Below are positions 8,889-18,615 of a stretch of DNA of 64,000 nucleotides, in pieces. How positions within the stretch are numbered: position 1 is the stretch's first letter; every line of letters begins with the position of its first letter. The notes under the pieces were generated by a model. The model saw only the letters and a program-made list of their open reading frames with translations, did no database searches and was not told the DNA's origin. Source of the stretch: Bacteroidota bacterium (GTDB lineage Bacteria; Bacteroidota; Bacteroidia; Chitinophagales; Chitinophagaceae). The stretch is taken from positions 95,789-159,788 of the forward strand of contig JAEZGI010000035.1 in the NCBI GenBank assembly GCA_023416995.1. Reading direction: 5' to 3'. A program made the translations under genes and the position numbers.

Positions 8889-10469
8889 TTAAGCTTTATA
8901 CTGAGGTACGATGTTATTCGCAAGCTCAACCATTTTCTTTAATCCGTCTTCAGGAAGATTTCCTTTTTTGAATTCAGCAAGCACCTGTGGCAACTTGTTT
9001 TCCATTTCTAAAAGGAAATGTTCTTCGAATTCTTTCACACGACGTACTGCTACTTCACGCAACAATCCTTGTGTACCAAGATAGATGATTGCAACTTGTT
9101 TCTCAACAGCAACTGGTGAATATTGAAGTTGTTTCAATACTTCCACGTTACGTGCACCTTTATCAAGAACAACCTTTGTTGCCGCATCAAGGTCACCACC
9201 GAACTTAGAGAAAGCTTCCATTTCACGGTATAATGCCTGGTCAAGTTTCAATGTACCCGAAACCTTCTTCATTGATTTGATCTGAGCGTTACCACCCACA
9301 CGGCTAACCGAAATACCCACGTTGATTGCAGGACGGATACCGGCGTTGAACAGGTTAGACTCAAGGAATATCTGGCCATCAGTGATCGAGATCACGTTGG
9401 TTGGAATATAAGCCGATACGTCACCCGCTTGTGTTTCAATGATTGGAAGTGCTGTCAGTGATCCTCCTCCTTTAACTAGGTGGCGGATAGACTCCGGCAG
9501 GTCATTCATATCTTTTGCTACGCTGTCATCATTGATAACTTTTGCAGCACGCTCCAGCAAACGACTGTGCAGATAGAACACATCACCAGGATAGGCTTCA
9601 CGGCCAGGCGGACGACGAAGCAGCAGGGAAACCTCACGGTATGCTACCGCTTGTTTAGAGAGATCATCGTAAATGATCAATGCCGGACGACCGGTATCAC
9701 GGAAAAATTCACCGATTGCAGCACCCGCGAACGGAGCGTAGAACTGTAATGGTGCAGGATCAGATGCAGATGCAGCAACGATGGTAGTATAAGCCATTGC
9801 TCCATTATCTTCCAGTGTTTTCATAACACCAGCAATGGTTGAAGCTTTCTGACCGATTGCAACATAGATACAGAACACCGGTTTACCGGCAGCGTAAAAT
9901 TCTTTCTGGTTGATAATCGTATCAACAGCAATAGCGGTTTTACCAGTCTGACGGTCACCAATGATCAACTCACGCTGACCGCGACCAATTGGAATCATCG
10001 CATCGATCGCTTTGAGACCAGTCTGAAGAGGTTCCTTTACCGGCTCACGGAACACAACGCCAGGCGCTTTGCGTTCCAGCGGCATTTCATATTTTTCACC
10101 GGCGATAGGTCCCTTACCATCGATAGGTTCGCCCAATGTATTTACAACACGACCCAGCATCCCCTCTCCTACATTAATAGAAGCGATCTTGCCTGTACGT
10201 TTAACTTTTGCACCTTCTTTAACTGCGCTGGAGTCGCCCATAAGAACCACACCAACGTTATCTTCTTCGAGGTTCAATGCAATTGCACGAACGCCGTTTT
10301 CGAATTCCACCAGTTCCCCGCTGCTCACGTTGTTCAGACCGTAAACGCGTGCAATACCATCTCCCACCTGTAATACAGTACCAACTTCCTCCAGGTCGGC
10401 CGAAGCATTAAAGTTGCTCAACTGCTGACGCAGTATCGCCGAAATTTCGTCTGGCTTAATTTCTACCAT
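8889..10469 (-). CDS. atpA: ATP synthase F1 subunit alpha
   Basis: A 526-residue regulatory nucleotide-binding subunit of the F1 hexamer, which alternates with beta subunits around gamma. The P-loop GDRQTGKT is at residues 171-178. The family signature region [14 protein letters not shown] is present, and the N-terminal crown and C-terminal helical domains are full length. It is last in the order atpB-E-F-H-A, 48 bp after atpH. Its stop codon is followed almost at once by a strong terminator. The gamma gene, which commonly follows atpA, is therefore not in this operon. Confidence 0.98.
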   Translation of the reverse strand: MVEIKPDEISAILRQQLSNFNASADLEEVGTVLQVGDGIARVYGLNNVSSGELVEFENGVRAIALNLEEDNVGVVLMGDSSAVKEGAKVKRTGKIASINVGEGMLGRVVNTLGEPIDGKGPIAGEKYEMPLERKAPGVVFREPVKEPLQTGLKAIDAMIPIGRGQRELIIGDRQTGKTAIAVDTIINQKEFYAAGKPVFCIYVAIGQKASTIAGVMKTLEDNGAMAYTTIVAASASDPAPLQFYAPFAGAAIGEFFRDTGRPALIIYDDLSKQAVAYREVSLLLRRPPGREAYPGDVFYLHSRLLERAAKVINDDSVAKDMNDLPESIRHLVKGGGSLTALPIIETQAGDVSAYIPTNVISITDGQIFLESNLFNAGIRPAINVGISVSRVGGNAQIKSMKKVSGTLKLDQALYREMEAFSKFGGDLDAATKVVLDKGARNVEVLKQLQYSPVAVEKQVAIIYLGTQGLLREVAVRRVKEFEEHFLLEMENKLPQVLAEFKKGNLPEDGLKKMVELANNIVPQYKA

Positions 10470-10517
10470 GTTATATTGTTTTTTTTACCTTTTTATTGTT
10501 AGTTGTTTACTATTCCG

Positions 10518-11081
10518 TTAACGGATCTTGTAAACAAAGTCATTGCTCATAAACTGTTGCTTGATCATATTCAGATCATAGCTGATGCTGGCGTCTACCA
10601 GCGTGTCGCCCATTTGTAAAACAAAACCTCCGATAATGTCAGGATCAACCTCAGCCTTCAGTTCTATGTTTTGTAAAGAGGTTGTAGCCTTAATTTTATC
10701 GATGAGCGTGTTTTTTAAAGTATCACTTGCTTCAGTTGCGGTAGTAAGTTTAACCACGAATATATCCTTGATCTCTTTATACTGCTCAATGAATGCGGTG
10801 ATAATCTCAGGGAGATTAGCTTCACGACCTTTCAGAATAAGTAACCGGTTAAAGCCGGCCACCAGTTCACTTACCTTTCCATTTGTAACCGATTCAAGAA
10901 TCGCCTGCTTTTTGTCGGGTGTAATAACAGGGCTTTTCAGGATCACTACAAACTCACGGCTTTCACGGCAAACAGATTGCAGGTACAACATGTCGTTGTA
11001 AACCTGGTCAAGCTGGTTCCTTTCTATCGCTAACCCAATCAGGCTTTTTGCGTATCTGCCTGCTAAACGGGGATTTTGCAT
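10518..11081 (-). CDS. atpH: ATP synthase F1 subunit delta
   Basis: A 187-residue OSCP/delta stalk subunit that links the F1 crown to the b-subunit stator. It begins MQNPRLAGRYAKSLIGLA, the usual N-terminal helix of the family. The C-terminal part (GGFVLQMGDTLVDASI) matches the conserved delta signature. It sits between atpF (27 bp upstream) and atpA. Length is normal for the family. Confidence 0.96.
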   Translation of the reverse strand: MQNPRLAGRYAKSLIGLAIERNQLDQVYNDMLYLQSVCRESREFVVILKSPVITPDKKQAILESVTNGKVSELVAGFNRLLILKGREANLPEIITAFIEQYKEIKDIFVVKLTTATEASDTLKNTLIDKIKATTSLQNIELKAEVDPDIIGGFVLQMGDTLVDASISYDLNMIKQQFMSNDFVYKIR

Positions 11082-11108
11082 AATGCTCTTTTACTGTTTA
11101 AATGGGGC

Positions 11109-11603
11109 TCAATTCAATTTCACATCTTCTGCCAACTGGCGGATGTAAGTTTCCTGGTCGTTTTTGCTTTGCAATTCGCGGCGAAGTACTTTTTCAGCCA
11201 CATCAATAACCAGCAAACCAACCTGGTTTTTCACATCGGTCAACGCAGCCATCTTTTGTTGCTGAATGGCAGCATTGGCCTCAGAAATGATCTTGTTCGC
11301 TTCCACTTTAGCCTGTTCTTTAGCGTCATTGATCATTTTGTCTTTGATATCACGCGCTTCTTTAAGAATCTGTGCTCTTTCTTCGCGGGCTTTTGCCAAC
11401 AAAGCTTCGTTTTCACTCTTCATCTGCGCCATTTCCGCTTTCACTCTTTCTGCAGTGGCGATAGATTCTGCAATACCGGTTTCACGCTCTTTCAAAGAGG
11501 CAAGAATCGGCTTCCAGGCAAATTTCTTCAGGATAAAAAACACAATGCCGAAAGCCAGCAAGGTCCAAAGCAGTAGTCCAAACGAGGGGGTAAGTAAATC
11601 CAT
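11109..11603 (-). CDS. atpF: ATP synthase F0 subunit b
   Basis: A 164-residue peripheral stalk subunit. One N-terminal membrane helix (about 7-27, FGLLLWTLLAFGIVFFILKK) is followed by a long charged, Ala/Glu/Lys-rich coiled coil. This is the usual architecture of a homodimeric b stalk. It lies in the atpB-E-F-H-A series, 80 bp after atpE. Confidence 0.96.
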   Translation of the reverse strand: MDLLTPSFGLLLWTLLAFGIVFFILKKFAWKPILASLKERETGIAESIATAERVKAEMAQMKSENEALLAKAREERAQILKEARDIKDKMINDAKEQAKVEANKIISEANAAIQQQKMAALTDVKNQVGLLVIDVAEKVLRRELQSKNDQETYIRQLAEDVKLN

Positions 11604-11683
11604 TTTTATATATGTTTTTCAGCTTGATTCAGAAGGATTACTGCATTCGCCGCCCTTTGCTTTGAATGCAGTAATAAGTTTGA

Positions 11684-11965
<282 letters not shown>

Positions 11966-13120
11966 TTAGATAATTACCGGATCATCGTATCCTTCTTTTT
12001 TAGGATGATGATGATCGTCTTCATGATGATGTGTTTCTTCAATCGCCTGCCCGATAAACACCGCGGTCAGGTTTGTGAAGATAAATGCCTGGATAAAGGC
12101 AACCAACACTTCGATCATGTAAATGAATACTGTAAATGCAATTGAAATGGGCGAGAAACCCCAGCCGATCGCTGCACTCAATCCACCGAAAATAAAGATC
12201 AGTGAAATCAGACAGATGATGATAATGTGACCCGCCAGCATGTTTGCAAAAAGACGAATGATCAATGCAAACGGCTTGGTGAAAATACCCAGGATCTCAA
12301 CAGGGATCAGGATCGCCTTGATACCACCAGGCACCGGAGGATTGAAAATATGGCTCCAGTAATGCTTGTTGCCACTAAATGTCACCACTATAAATGAAAT
12401 TACTCCAAGTACAGCCGTGAAAGCGATATTACCGGTTACGTTAGCAGCACCAGGTATAAGCCCGAATATGTTATTGATAAGAATGAAAAAGAAAATAGTC
12501 AGCAGATAAGGCAGGTACTTTTCGTATTTATGACCAAGATTTGGTTTTGCAACCTCATCACGTACAAATGTGATCACCGGTTCGATTGCGTTCTGTAAAC
12601 CGGTCGGCGCCTGTTTTACTCCAACCCCGGTTTTGTACTTTTTAGCGATATTCAACATGATGATCACCAAAACAACCAATGCCAGTATCATCTGAACAAC
12701 ATTGCGTGTAAGTGACAGATCATACACCTGCACGGTTTCATCAACTGCCCCATCAGCAGTAACTGCATGAATCTTTCCATGTTCCAGTTTATAGCCGTTG
12801 TACACTTCGTGACCATGATGGAATTTGGAAGACATGAAAACATCAAATCCTTTCTGGGGAGAATAGAGTATCACCGGCAGAGGGATCGAAACATGGTGTT
12901 GCTCACCGTCAGCGCCTTTGTATGACAAAAAGTGAAACTGGTGCGCGTCCAGAACGTGTTCAAAAATCACTTCGTTGGCATTGAAACCCTCCTTTTGAGT
13001 ATGTTCCTCCTCCTGTGTATCGGGACCGTTATGATGCTGAGCCACAGAGACCTGTGAAAACAGGACCAGACTCAAGCTAAAAACCGCCACCAATAAGCAT
13101 TTAACGCGTTTTACCAGCAT
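11966..13120 (-). CDS. atpB: ATP synthase F0 subunit a with secreted N-terminal extension
   Basis: A 384-residue subunit a. The conserved arginine that faces the c-ring is R289 (LIIRLFANMLAGH). It is longer than E. coli AtpB (271 aa) because about 135 residues precede the first canonical helix. This extension starts with a signal-peptide-like segment (VAVFSLSLVLFSQVSVAQ) and is His-rich, as is typical of Bacteroidota AtpB. The C-terminus is also His/Asp-rich (HHHEDDHHHPKK). It is first in the operon, with a promoter element 21 bases upstream of its ATG. No atpI-like gene precedes it. Confidence 0.96.
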   Translation of the reverse strand: MLVKRVKCLLVAVFSLSLVLFSQVSVAQHHNGPDTQEEEHTQKEGFNANEVIFEHVLDAHQFHFLSYKGADGEQHHVSIPLPVILYSPQKGFDVFMSSKFHHGHEVYNGYKLEHGKIHAVTADGAVDETVQVYDLSLTRNVVQMILALVVLVIIMLNIAKKYKTGVGVKQAPTGLQNAIEPVITFVRDEVAKPNLGHKYEKYLPYLLTIFFFILINNIFGLIPGAANVTGNIAFTAVLGVISFIVVTFSGNKHYWSHIFNPPVPGGIKAILIPVEILGIFTKPFALIIRLFANMLAGHIIIICLISLIFIFGGLSAAIGWGFSPISIAFTVFIYMIEVLVAFIQAFIFTNLTAVFIGQAIEETHHHEDDHHHPKKEGYDDPVII

Positions 13121-13140
13121 ACCGTTCTGTAAATTTGGCG

Positions 13141-13148
13141 CAAAGATA
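13141..13148 (-). promoter_or_regulatory. Putative -7 promoter element of the atp operon
   Basis: TATCTTTG on the minus strand matches TAnnTTTG exactly. A TTTT lies about 18 bases further upstream in place of TTTG. The implied 5' leader before the atpB ATG is only about 14 bases. Confidence 0.55.
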
Positions 13149-13198
13149 AGAAGGGATAGATTAAATAAAAGTGTTTTGCCAGAAAAGGGGAAAGAATT

Positions 13199-14983
13199 TT
13201 ACGAAACCGCCTCCACCTTGGCAAACTGCATTTCGTACAATTTGGCATAAAAGCCACTTTTCGCCAGCAACTCATCGTGTGTGCCGATCTCTTTGATCTC
13301 TCCCTTATCCAGAACGATGATCTTGTCAGCTTTACGGATCGTACTCAGCCGGTGAGCAATCACGATCGACGTACGGCCCTGGATCAGGGTATCCGTTGCT
13401 TTTTGAATCAACAACTCACTCTCTGTGTCTATGGAAGAAGTGGCCTCGTCAAGGATCAGGATGGATGGGTTGTACAGCAGGGCCCGTATAAATGAAAGCA
13501 ACTGCCGCTGACCGAGGCTCAGTGAGCTTCCTCTTTCCATCACCTTATAATCGTATCCACCGGGCAACCTCATGATAAAGTCATGCATATCAATCATTTT
13601 TGCCGCATTCATCACCTGCTCCTGCGAAATCCCGGGGTTCCGGAGCGTGAGATTATCCATTACGGAGCCAGAGAAAAGAAACACATCCTGCAAGACCACT
13701 CCAATGTTTTTGCGCAGCAGGTCAAGCCGGTACTCGTTGATATCGACGTCGTCAATACGGATTGCGCCCTTTTGAATGTGGTACAGTCTGTTCAAAAGGC
13801 TGATGATCGATGTTTTACCACTGCCGGTGTGACCAACCAAAGCAGCAGTTTCACCGGGCTTCAACTCAAAATGGATGTCTTTCAATACATAATTATCATC
13901 ATTATAAGCAAAGGACACATGATGGAAATTTACCTTTCCCTTTACCTCTGTTGGTGCGTGTGTACCGGTATCGAGGGTTACATCAGGATTATCAAGCACT
14001 TTAAACACCCTTTCGCTGGCCACCATACCCATCTGTAACACGTTGAATTTATCTGCGATCACCCGAAGGGGGCGAAACAACAGGTTGAGACAGAGGTAAA
14101 AAGAGACCATTTTACCCAGCAAGGCACTTGCTTCGGCCGCAGGCATGCCCACAGCATTGGTAGCTGCCCACCAAACCATCATACCGGTTCCTACTGCCAG
14201 CACAATCTCGACGATCGGGAAGAAAACTGAATAAGCAAAAATGGCTTTGATGTTTGCTTTTTTATGCTCCGTGTTGATCCTGTTGAATTTTTCAGTTTCT
14301 CTTTCTTCTGCCGCAAACGACTGTACAATCTGCATCCCCGTAATGTGTTCCTGAACAAAAGCATTCAGCTGAGCAACGGCATTACGGACACGGATAAACG
14401 ATTTGTTGACACTTTCCTTGAAGAAGTAGGTAGCTACAATCAGGAACGGAAACGCAGCCAGCGAAATGAGTGTGAGCCGCCAGTCTACATAAAACATGAA
14501 ACCCAGGATAGCTATAATAGAAAGCAGGTCGGCAATGATAGGAATAAGACCATCTGCAAAGATGTCGTTAATGGCCTCAATATCGTTGATGGTCCGCGTT
14601 GTGAGGGTTCCAATGGGAGTCTGATCAAACTGTGAAAGATTGAGTCCCAATACTTTTTCATATACTGCTACCCGAAGATCTTTTACCACTGTTTGTCCCA
14701 GCCACGCGGTAAGAAAGGTGAAATAGAACCGGAATGCGGTTTCGAGTAAGAGCAGTCCAATCTGGATCACCGTGATCCAGATGATCCAGTCGATCTTGCC
14801 AAGTTTGATGAAATCGTTAATGGTGAGTTGAATCAGGTAGGGTCGCACGGGCGATAACACTGCGAGCACAATGGCAAGCACCAGCGAAATATAGAATTTC
14901 TTCCTGTATGGCTTTGCGTATTGAAATACCCGTCGCAGCAACCGAAGATCCAGTAATCTTTTCCCCTTTAACTTTTCCGGCAT
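13199..14983 (-). CDS. MsbA-like ABC exporter, fused membrane and ATPase domains
   Basis: A 594-residue half-transporter expected to work as a homodimer in the inner membrane. Six membrane helices occupy about 30-315. The ATPase domain covers about 345-585 with Walker A GHTGSGKT (384-391), signature LSLGQRQL, Walker B ILILDEATS and switch His in IVIAHRLS. Length and domain order match the MsbA/multidrug exporter group (lipid, peptide or drug export). The substrate cannot be assigned. A TATATTTG element sits just upstream, so it is probably its own transcription unit. Its stop codon lies about 50 bp before the atp promoter, so read-through into the atp operon is possible. Confidence 0.92.
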   Translation of the reverse strand: MPEKLKGKRLLDLRLLRRVFQYAKPYRKKFYISLVLAIVLAVLSPVRPYLIQLTINDFIKLGKIDWIIWITVIQIGLLLLETAFRFYFTFLTAWLGQTVVKDLRVAVYEKVLGLNLSQFDQTPIGTLTTRTINDIEAINDIFADGLIPIIADLLSIIAILGFMFYVDWRLTLISLAAFPFLIVATYFFKESVNKSFIRVRNAVAQLNAFVQEHITGMQIVQSFAAEERETEKFNRINTEHKKANIKAIFAYSVFFPIVEIVLAVGTGMMVWWAATNAVGMPAAEASALLGKMVSFYLCLNLLFRPLRVIADKFNVLQMGMVASERVFKVLDNPDVTLDTGTHAPTEVKGKVNFHHVSFAYNDDNYVLKDIHFELKPGETAALVGHTGSGKTSIISLLNRLYHIQKGAIRIDDVDINEYRLDLLRKNIGVVLQDVFLFSGSVMDNLTLRNPGISQEQVMNAAKMIDMHDFIMRLPGGYDYKVMERGSSLSLGQRQLLSFIRALLYNPSILILDEATSSIDTESELLIQKATDTLIQGRTSIVIAHRLSTIRKADKIIVLDKGEIKEIGTHDELLAKSGFYAKLYEMQFAKVEAVS

Positions 14984-14991
14984 AAGAGATG

Positions 14992-14999
14992 CAAATATA
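14992..14999 (-). promoter_or_regulatory. Putative -7 promoter element of the ABC exporter
   Basis: TATATTTG on the minus strand is an exact TAnnTTTG match 8 bases before the start codon. No convincing -33 element is visible. The site is so close to the ATG that the transcript would be almost leaderless. Confidence 0.4.
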
Positions 15000-15080
15000 G
15001 CGAATTGGGGGTTGTAGGTTTGCCGTTCATCCTCTGGCTTCTTTAATTTCTGCTTGTGGTTTTATGCGGGAAGCCTGCGT

Positions 15081-15191
15081 GGGCGGCGGGCAGATCCTCT
15101 TTGGCCGCTGATGCCGCGGCCTTCATGCGATGTTACGTTCCGGTGCACCCGCCGCGCCATAGGCGTCCAAAAAGGATCTGTCCAGCCGCCC
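15081..15191. repeat. Imperfect inverted repeat, 24-25-bp arms
   Basis: The left arm at 15081-15104 begins GGGCGGCGGGCAGATCC. The right arm at 15167-15191 is its reverse complement with a few differences. The 62-base interior is itself GC-rich and includes TGATGCCGCGG, a word also found in the direct repeat near 62.95 kb. Confidence 0.7.
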
Positions 15192-15381
15192 GGGTCAGTT
15201 TCCATGCACAAACCCATGCAGCCTTATTCTGCAACCGAAGATGATCAACAATCAACAACCTGGAGGTGTGGGGGGAGTAAATATTCAGAAATTAGTTGGC
15301 CGTTTCAATAACCATATTCTTACATTTTATCACCATGTAAAAACCATACTGCATCCCCAACCCCCACTTATGAATGCGGGG

Positions 15382-15483
15382 TGGGCGGGGGCGGCAGGGG
15401 CGCCTTTGATTTCGCACCCGCACATAAAGTAACTCTTTGTCGACAGGCGAAATCAGCAGCGCCCCTGCCGCCCCCGCCCGCCA
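15382..15483. repeat. Long near-perfect inverted repeat, 33-34-bp arms
   Basis: Arms at 15382-15415 and about 15446-15479 are reverse complements except for one 3-base difference, with a 30-base loop. The arms are dominated by G and C (GGGCGGGGGCGGCAGGGGCG). The right arm ends about 14 bases past the stop codon of the gene at 15494-17704. It could serve as its transcript end, but there is no T-run, and the size exceeds that of ordinary terminators. Confidence 0.85.
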
Positions 15484-15493
15484 CAAATGAATT

Positions 15494-17704
15494 TTACTCT
15501 TCCATCTGTTTCCGGTAAGCCTTGATGAATATAGCCCCAAGATTTTTATATGGGGGAATGTAATCATCGAACTTTTCTTTCGCAGCCGCATCATTGCGGA
15601 ACCGGCCACTAAGATCCTTCCACATAGATATCCAGTCGATATCTTTCCCGGCAACAAGTGAGTTGTTGATTGCCTGGATGATCGGTTCATTTACTGTTTT
15701 TGTGCCCACCTGTTTGGAAGAAATAATATGGGCATCAGAACTGATCGTCAACACTTCGTTGAGGTTATTATAACCACCGCATGACCCCAACACCACGATA
15801 TGCGCTGACGAGGGAAGATTCTTCAGTGTCGACGCCAGGTGATAACTATGACCACGATGAATCACCACTGTCGGCCGCAGATTTTTCTGCTGCATGTATT
15901 CCATCATAGCCTGTTGCGCGGCAGCATCCGGATCGTTTTCTCCGTATAATGGCTTGTTTGCGAATATTGTCACCGGTTTACCACGGGTTGAAGTGATGGT
16001 TACCCACTGGCGCGAAGGGTTTTCTGCCACTTTCCATTCGGGGCGACCATTAAACATCGCCATAAAATTGATATAGGAATTTTGCCCGTCCTTGTCGTCA
16101 TCACCGTAAAAAAAGACCTGTTGTACCACGCGTCCGCTTGAGTCGGTGAGAGCAGAATAATCGACTGAATATACCGGGGGGATGCCCAGTTTCGCAGAAA
16201 GATCAACCTTGCGGGCTGTATCTGCTGATTCAAACAGCACCTGTAACAGGTTATAAATAACCATCCCTTTTTTGTTCCGGTTGCGCACATTGACGGCGTA
16301 ACTGTTCCGCACTTCATCAAGAATGTATCTTGCTATTGCCGGGTTTTTATCCATGATGCTGCTGTAGGAGTCGGCTACATCTACGGCATCCTCGAGGTTT
16401 TTGGTGTCTTTTGACCGCTCGAGCCCGATCACAAAGGCTTTGATCAAAGTACTGTCATTTCCTTTGCCCATTTTTGCCATAAAATCATTCAGAGTGTTAT
16501 AGCCGGCAGCCATCTTGATGAACTTCCGGAAATAATCTCCATTTACACTCATCAGCAGGCTGTCTGATCTCGGCGTGGCCATCCGCTGAAAAATTCTTTT
16601 ATACACATTAAGGTAACTGGACGTATAAATTTCATCTTCCCCTAAAACGATTAGATAATATAACTCTTGTGGTGTGAGTCCTTCAAGACGTTTGAACCGC
16701 ACATTTTCATTTTCGACGGCATGTAAGGCATTTATCTCGCGAATAAAATAATCCTTCGCTTTGCGCGCCATCATGAAAGTAAGCGAACGCATTTCGAAAG
16801 CAGTATCACGTGTAGGTGGCAAAAGCCTGCGTGCATAATCGACACGCGTATTTACCATCAGGCGGTAATACTGAAAATCATTTTCTTTTACCTTATCAAT
16901 ATCAGCAATAGTGATCTTGCCGCTCAGTACATTATCAAGAAACGGAAAATAAAGCTGACCGCTTTTGCTCGTTGCCATCTGTGCAACCGTACGCACCAGG
17001 TTGTCCGGGTGGTTCCTGATCCGGGTTCCCAGTGCATTGCGGGAAGCAGCATAATCGTACAACTTACGAATATCGCGGTCCGCAGCAATCTTTATCAGCG
17101 AATCGGCATGTGGCAGATAAGGCGTTTTACGCAATTCGGGCAGAATTTCATCCGGGTAGCGATGCAGGTACTTCAGCAATACTGCGGTACGTGAAGATTG
17201 TGCGCCGGGATTTTCCGGCGGATAAATAAAGGTTTCAACCAGCAATTTTCCAACGCCGTACTCATGTGCCTCCACTACGGGTTCAAAACTGACACCCTGG
17301 CGGTCCAGTTCCATGGCTCTTTCAAACGCCTCTATTAAAGCGGGAGCAATTGATGGAGAAAAATCCGATTTGTCGAACCGGTCAGCATAGCCTTTGACCA
17401 GCAGTTCAAGCGTGCGTAGGTATTTTGTTTTGGATTGCCCCGTTTGAGTAGAATCGAGCTCGATCCTTTCCTGTAACGCGTCCACCCCTTTCAGCATCGC
17501 TTCCGAAAGCACTCGTTTCTGCATTTCATTCATCGGCACACGTATCCGGGCGTCCGGACCCACCAGTCGTTTTTGCTGCTTATCAACGTTCTCGTGCCAA
17601 AGCATCCGGTCGAATGATACTTTGAAAGGATAAGTTGTCTGGGCCAATACCCCGCTACCTGAAATCACTACCAGCAAGCCTACAGTAAGTAACAATTTAT
17701 TCAT
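15494..17704 (-). CDS. Large secreted protein of unknown family with possible caspase-like His/Cys dyad
   Basis: 736 residues from the ATG at 17704. An upstream in-frame ATG at 17722 would almost coincide with the predicted transcript start, so the later start is chosen; it begins directly with a signal peptide (MNKLLLTVGLLVVISG, cleavage near LAQ). Residues about 60-520 are mostly helical with no motif I recognise. The C-terminal 130 residues look alpha/beta. VVIHRGHSYHL (H616, H619) ends one predicted strand and IVVLGSCGGYNN (C642) ends the next, followed by DAHIISSKQ. His-Gly-His then Cys after a strand is the arrangement of clan CD peptidases (caspase, gingipain, CHAT). The spacing is short, so this is a hypothesis. 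No sorting domain is present, so a periplasmic location is likely. Confidence 0.7.
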   Translation of the reverse strand: MNKLLLTVGLLVVISGSGVLAQTTYPFKVSFDRMLWHENVDKQQKRLVGPDARIRVPMNEMQKRVLSEAMLKGVDALQERIELDSTQTGQSKTKYLRTLELLVKGYADRFDKSDFSPSIAPALIEAFERAMELDRQGVSFEPVVEAHEYGVGKLLVETFIYPPENPGAQSSRTAVLLKYLHRYPDEILPELRKTPYLPHADSLIKIAADRDIRKLYDYAASRNALGTRIRNHPDNLVRTVAQMATSKSGQLYFPFLDNVLSGKITIADIDKVKENDFQYYRLMVNTRVDYARRLLPPTRDTAFEMRSLTFMMARKAKDYFIREINALHAVENENVRFKRLEGLTPQELYYLIVLGEDEIYTSSYLNVYKRIFQRMATPRSDSLLMSVNGDYFRKFIKMAAGYNTLNDFMAKMGKGNDSTLIKAFVIGLERSKDTKNLEDAVDVADSYSSIMDKNPAIARYILDEVRNSYAVNVRNRNKKGMVIYNLLQVLFESADTARKVDLSAKLGIPPVYSVDYSALTDSSGRVVQQVFFYGDDDKDGQNSYINFMAMFNGRPEWKVAENPSRQWVTITSTRGKPVTIFANKPLYGENDPDAAAQQAMMEYMQQKNLRPTVVIHRGHSYHLASTLKNLPSSAHIVVLGSCGGYNNLNEVLTISSDAHIISSKQVGTKTVNEPIIQAINNSLVAGKDIDWISMWKDLSGRFRNDAAAKEKFDDYIPPYKNLGAIFIKAYRKQMEE

Positions 17705-17728
17705 AGAACAGAACTGTGACAATTAGAG

Positions 17729-17736
17729 CAAATTTA
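17729..17736 (-). promoter_or_regulatory. Putative -7 promoter element of the secreted His/Cys protein
   Basis: TAAATTTG on the minus strand matches TAnnTTTG exactly. Transcription would begin near 17723, which argues for translation from 17704 and not from 17722. Confidence 0.45.
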
Positions 17737-17923
17737 CGTTCAATTAGTTGTATGGTACGGGCTTAATTTGCCCGGTTAATGTATTCAAACGCCGTACCGC
17801 GAATAAAAGTTTACCAAACCATTTTTAACTTAACATGATCACTGTATTATCAAATTGTAAAGAAGCGCCTGCCATTTAATAAAAGCCTGCATTTACAGTA
17901 GGTTTGCGTAAATTTTGTATTAA

Positions 17924-18604
17924 ATGGAGCCAAAAGGCAAAAAAATATTGGTTGCAGATGATGAGCCGGATATTCTTGAGATCATCCAATACAATTTGTT
18001 AAAAGAAGGATATGAGGTTGAAACTGCCAAAGATGGTGATGATGCTTTATCGAAAACCCGGAGCTTTAAACCAGATTTAATCATCCTCGATATCATGATG
18101 CCCAAAAAAACCGGCATCCAGGTTTGTGAGATTCTTCGGGCTCAACCTGCATTCAACGATACCCTTATTATTTTCCTGACCGCACTCAGCGATGAAACTT
18201 CGCATATCAAAGGACTCGAAACTGGCGCAGACGATTATATCAGCAAACCCATCAGTCCCAAGGTACTGAACTCAAGGGTTAATGCGATTTTCAGACGGCT
18301 CGGCTCCGACACACAGGAAAAGACAATATCTCTCGGAAATATCACCATCGATCCGGTAAGATTTGAAGCTACGATTGAAGAAAAGCCGGTCACTCTTGCA
18401 AAAAAAGAATTTGAATTACTTTACCTGTTAGCCTCCAAACCGGGCCGGGTTTTTCTTCGCAACGAGATTTTGAACCAGATCTGGGGAAATGATGTGATTG
18501 TGGGCGACAGAACCATAGATGTGCATATCCGGAAAGTTCGCCAAAAACTTGGTGTAGATTGTATCACAACTGTAAAGGGCGTTGGATATAAATTTGAGTT
18601 GTAA
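17924..18604 (+). CDS. OmpR/PhoB-family response regulator
   Basis: A 226-residue regulator. The receiver domain covers residues 5-122, with acidic pocket D12/D13, phospho-acceptor D56 (LIILDIMMPK), T86 and K108 (YISKPI). The winged-helix DNA-binding domain of the OmpR/PhoB type is at about 130-226, ending VRQKLGVDCITTVKGVGYKF. It is transcribed with the histidine kinase 11 bp downstream, so the two form a cognate pair. The sequence resembles PhoB-like regulators. The phosphate-transport pair lies 5 kb away, but no direct link is visible. Confidence 0.95.
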   Translation: MEPKGKKILVADDEPDILEIIQYNLLKEGYEVETAKDGDDALSKTRSFKPDLIILDIMMPKKTGIQVCEILRAQPAFNDTLIIFLTALSDETSHIKGLETGADDYISKPISPKVLNSRVNAIFRRLGSDTQEKTISLGNITIDPVRFEATIEEKPVTLAKKEFELLYLLASKPGRVFLRNEILNQIWGNDVIVGDRTIDVHIRKVRQKLGVDCITTVKGVGYKFEL

Positions 18605-18615
18605 GCAGTTCTTAC

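Larger units (their letters stand above)
14984..15493. other. Intergenic region, 510 bp, with two GC-rich inverted repeats
   Basis: Lies between the end of the minus-strand secreted protein and the start of the ABC exporter. Short ORFs on both strands are artefacts of the GC-rich repeats and have no start context or family likeness. Two long inverted repeats are annotated separately. The AT-richer centre (about 15240-15360) shows nothing else. Confidence 0.65.

Noticed and set aside
15054..15432. Several short open frames on both strands
   Set aside because: They are produced by the GC-rich inverted repeats; no signal, helix pattern or family likeness.
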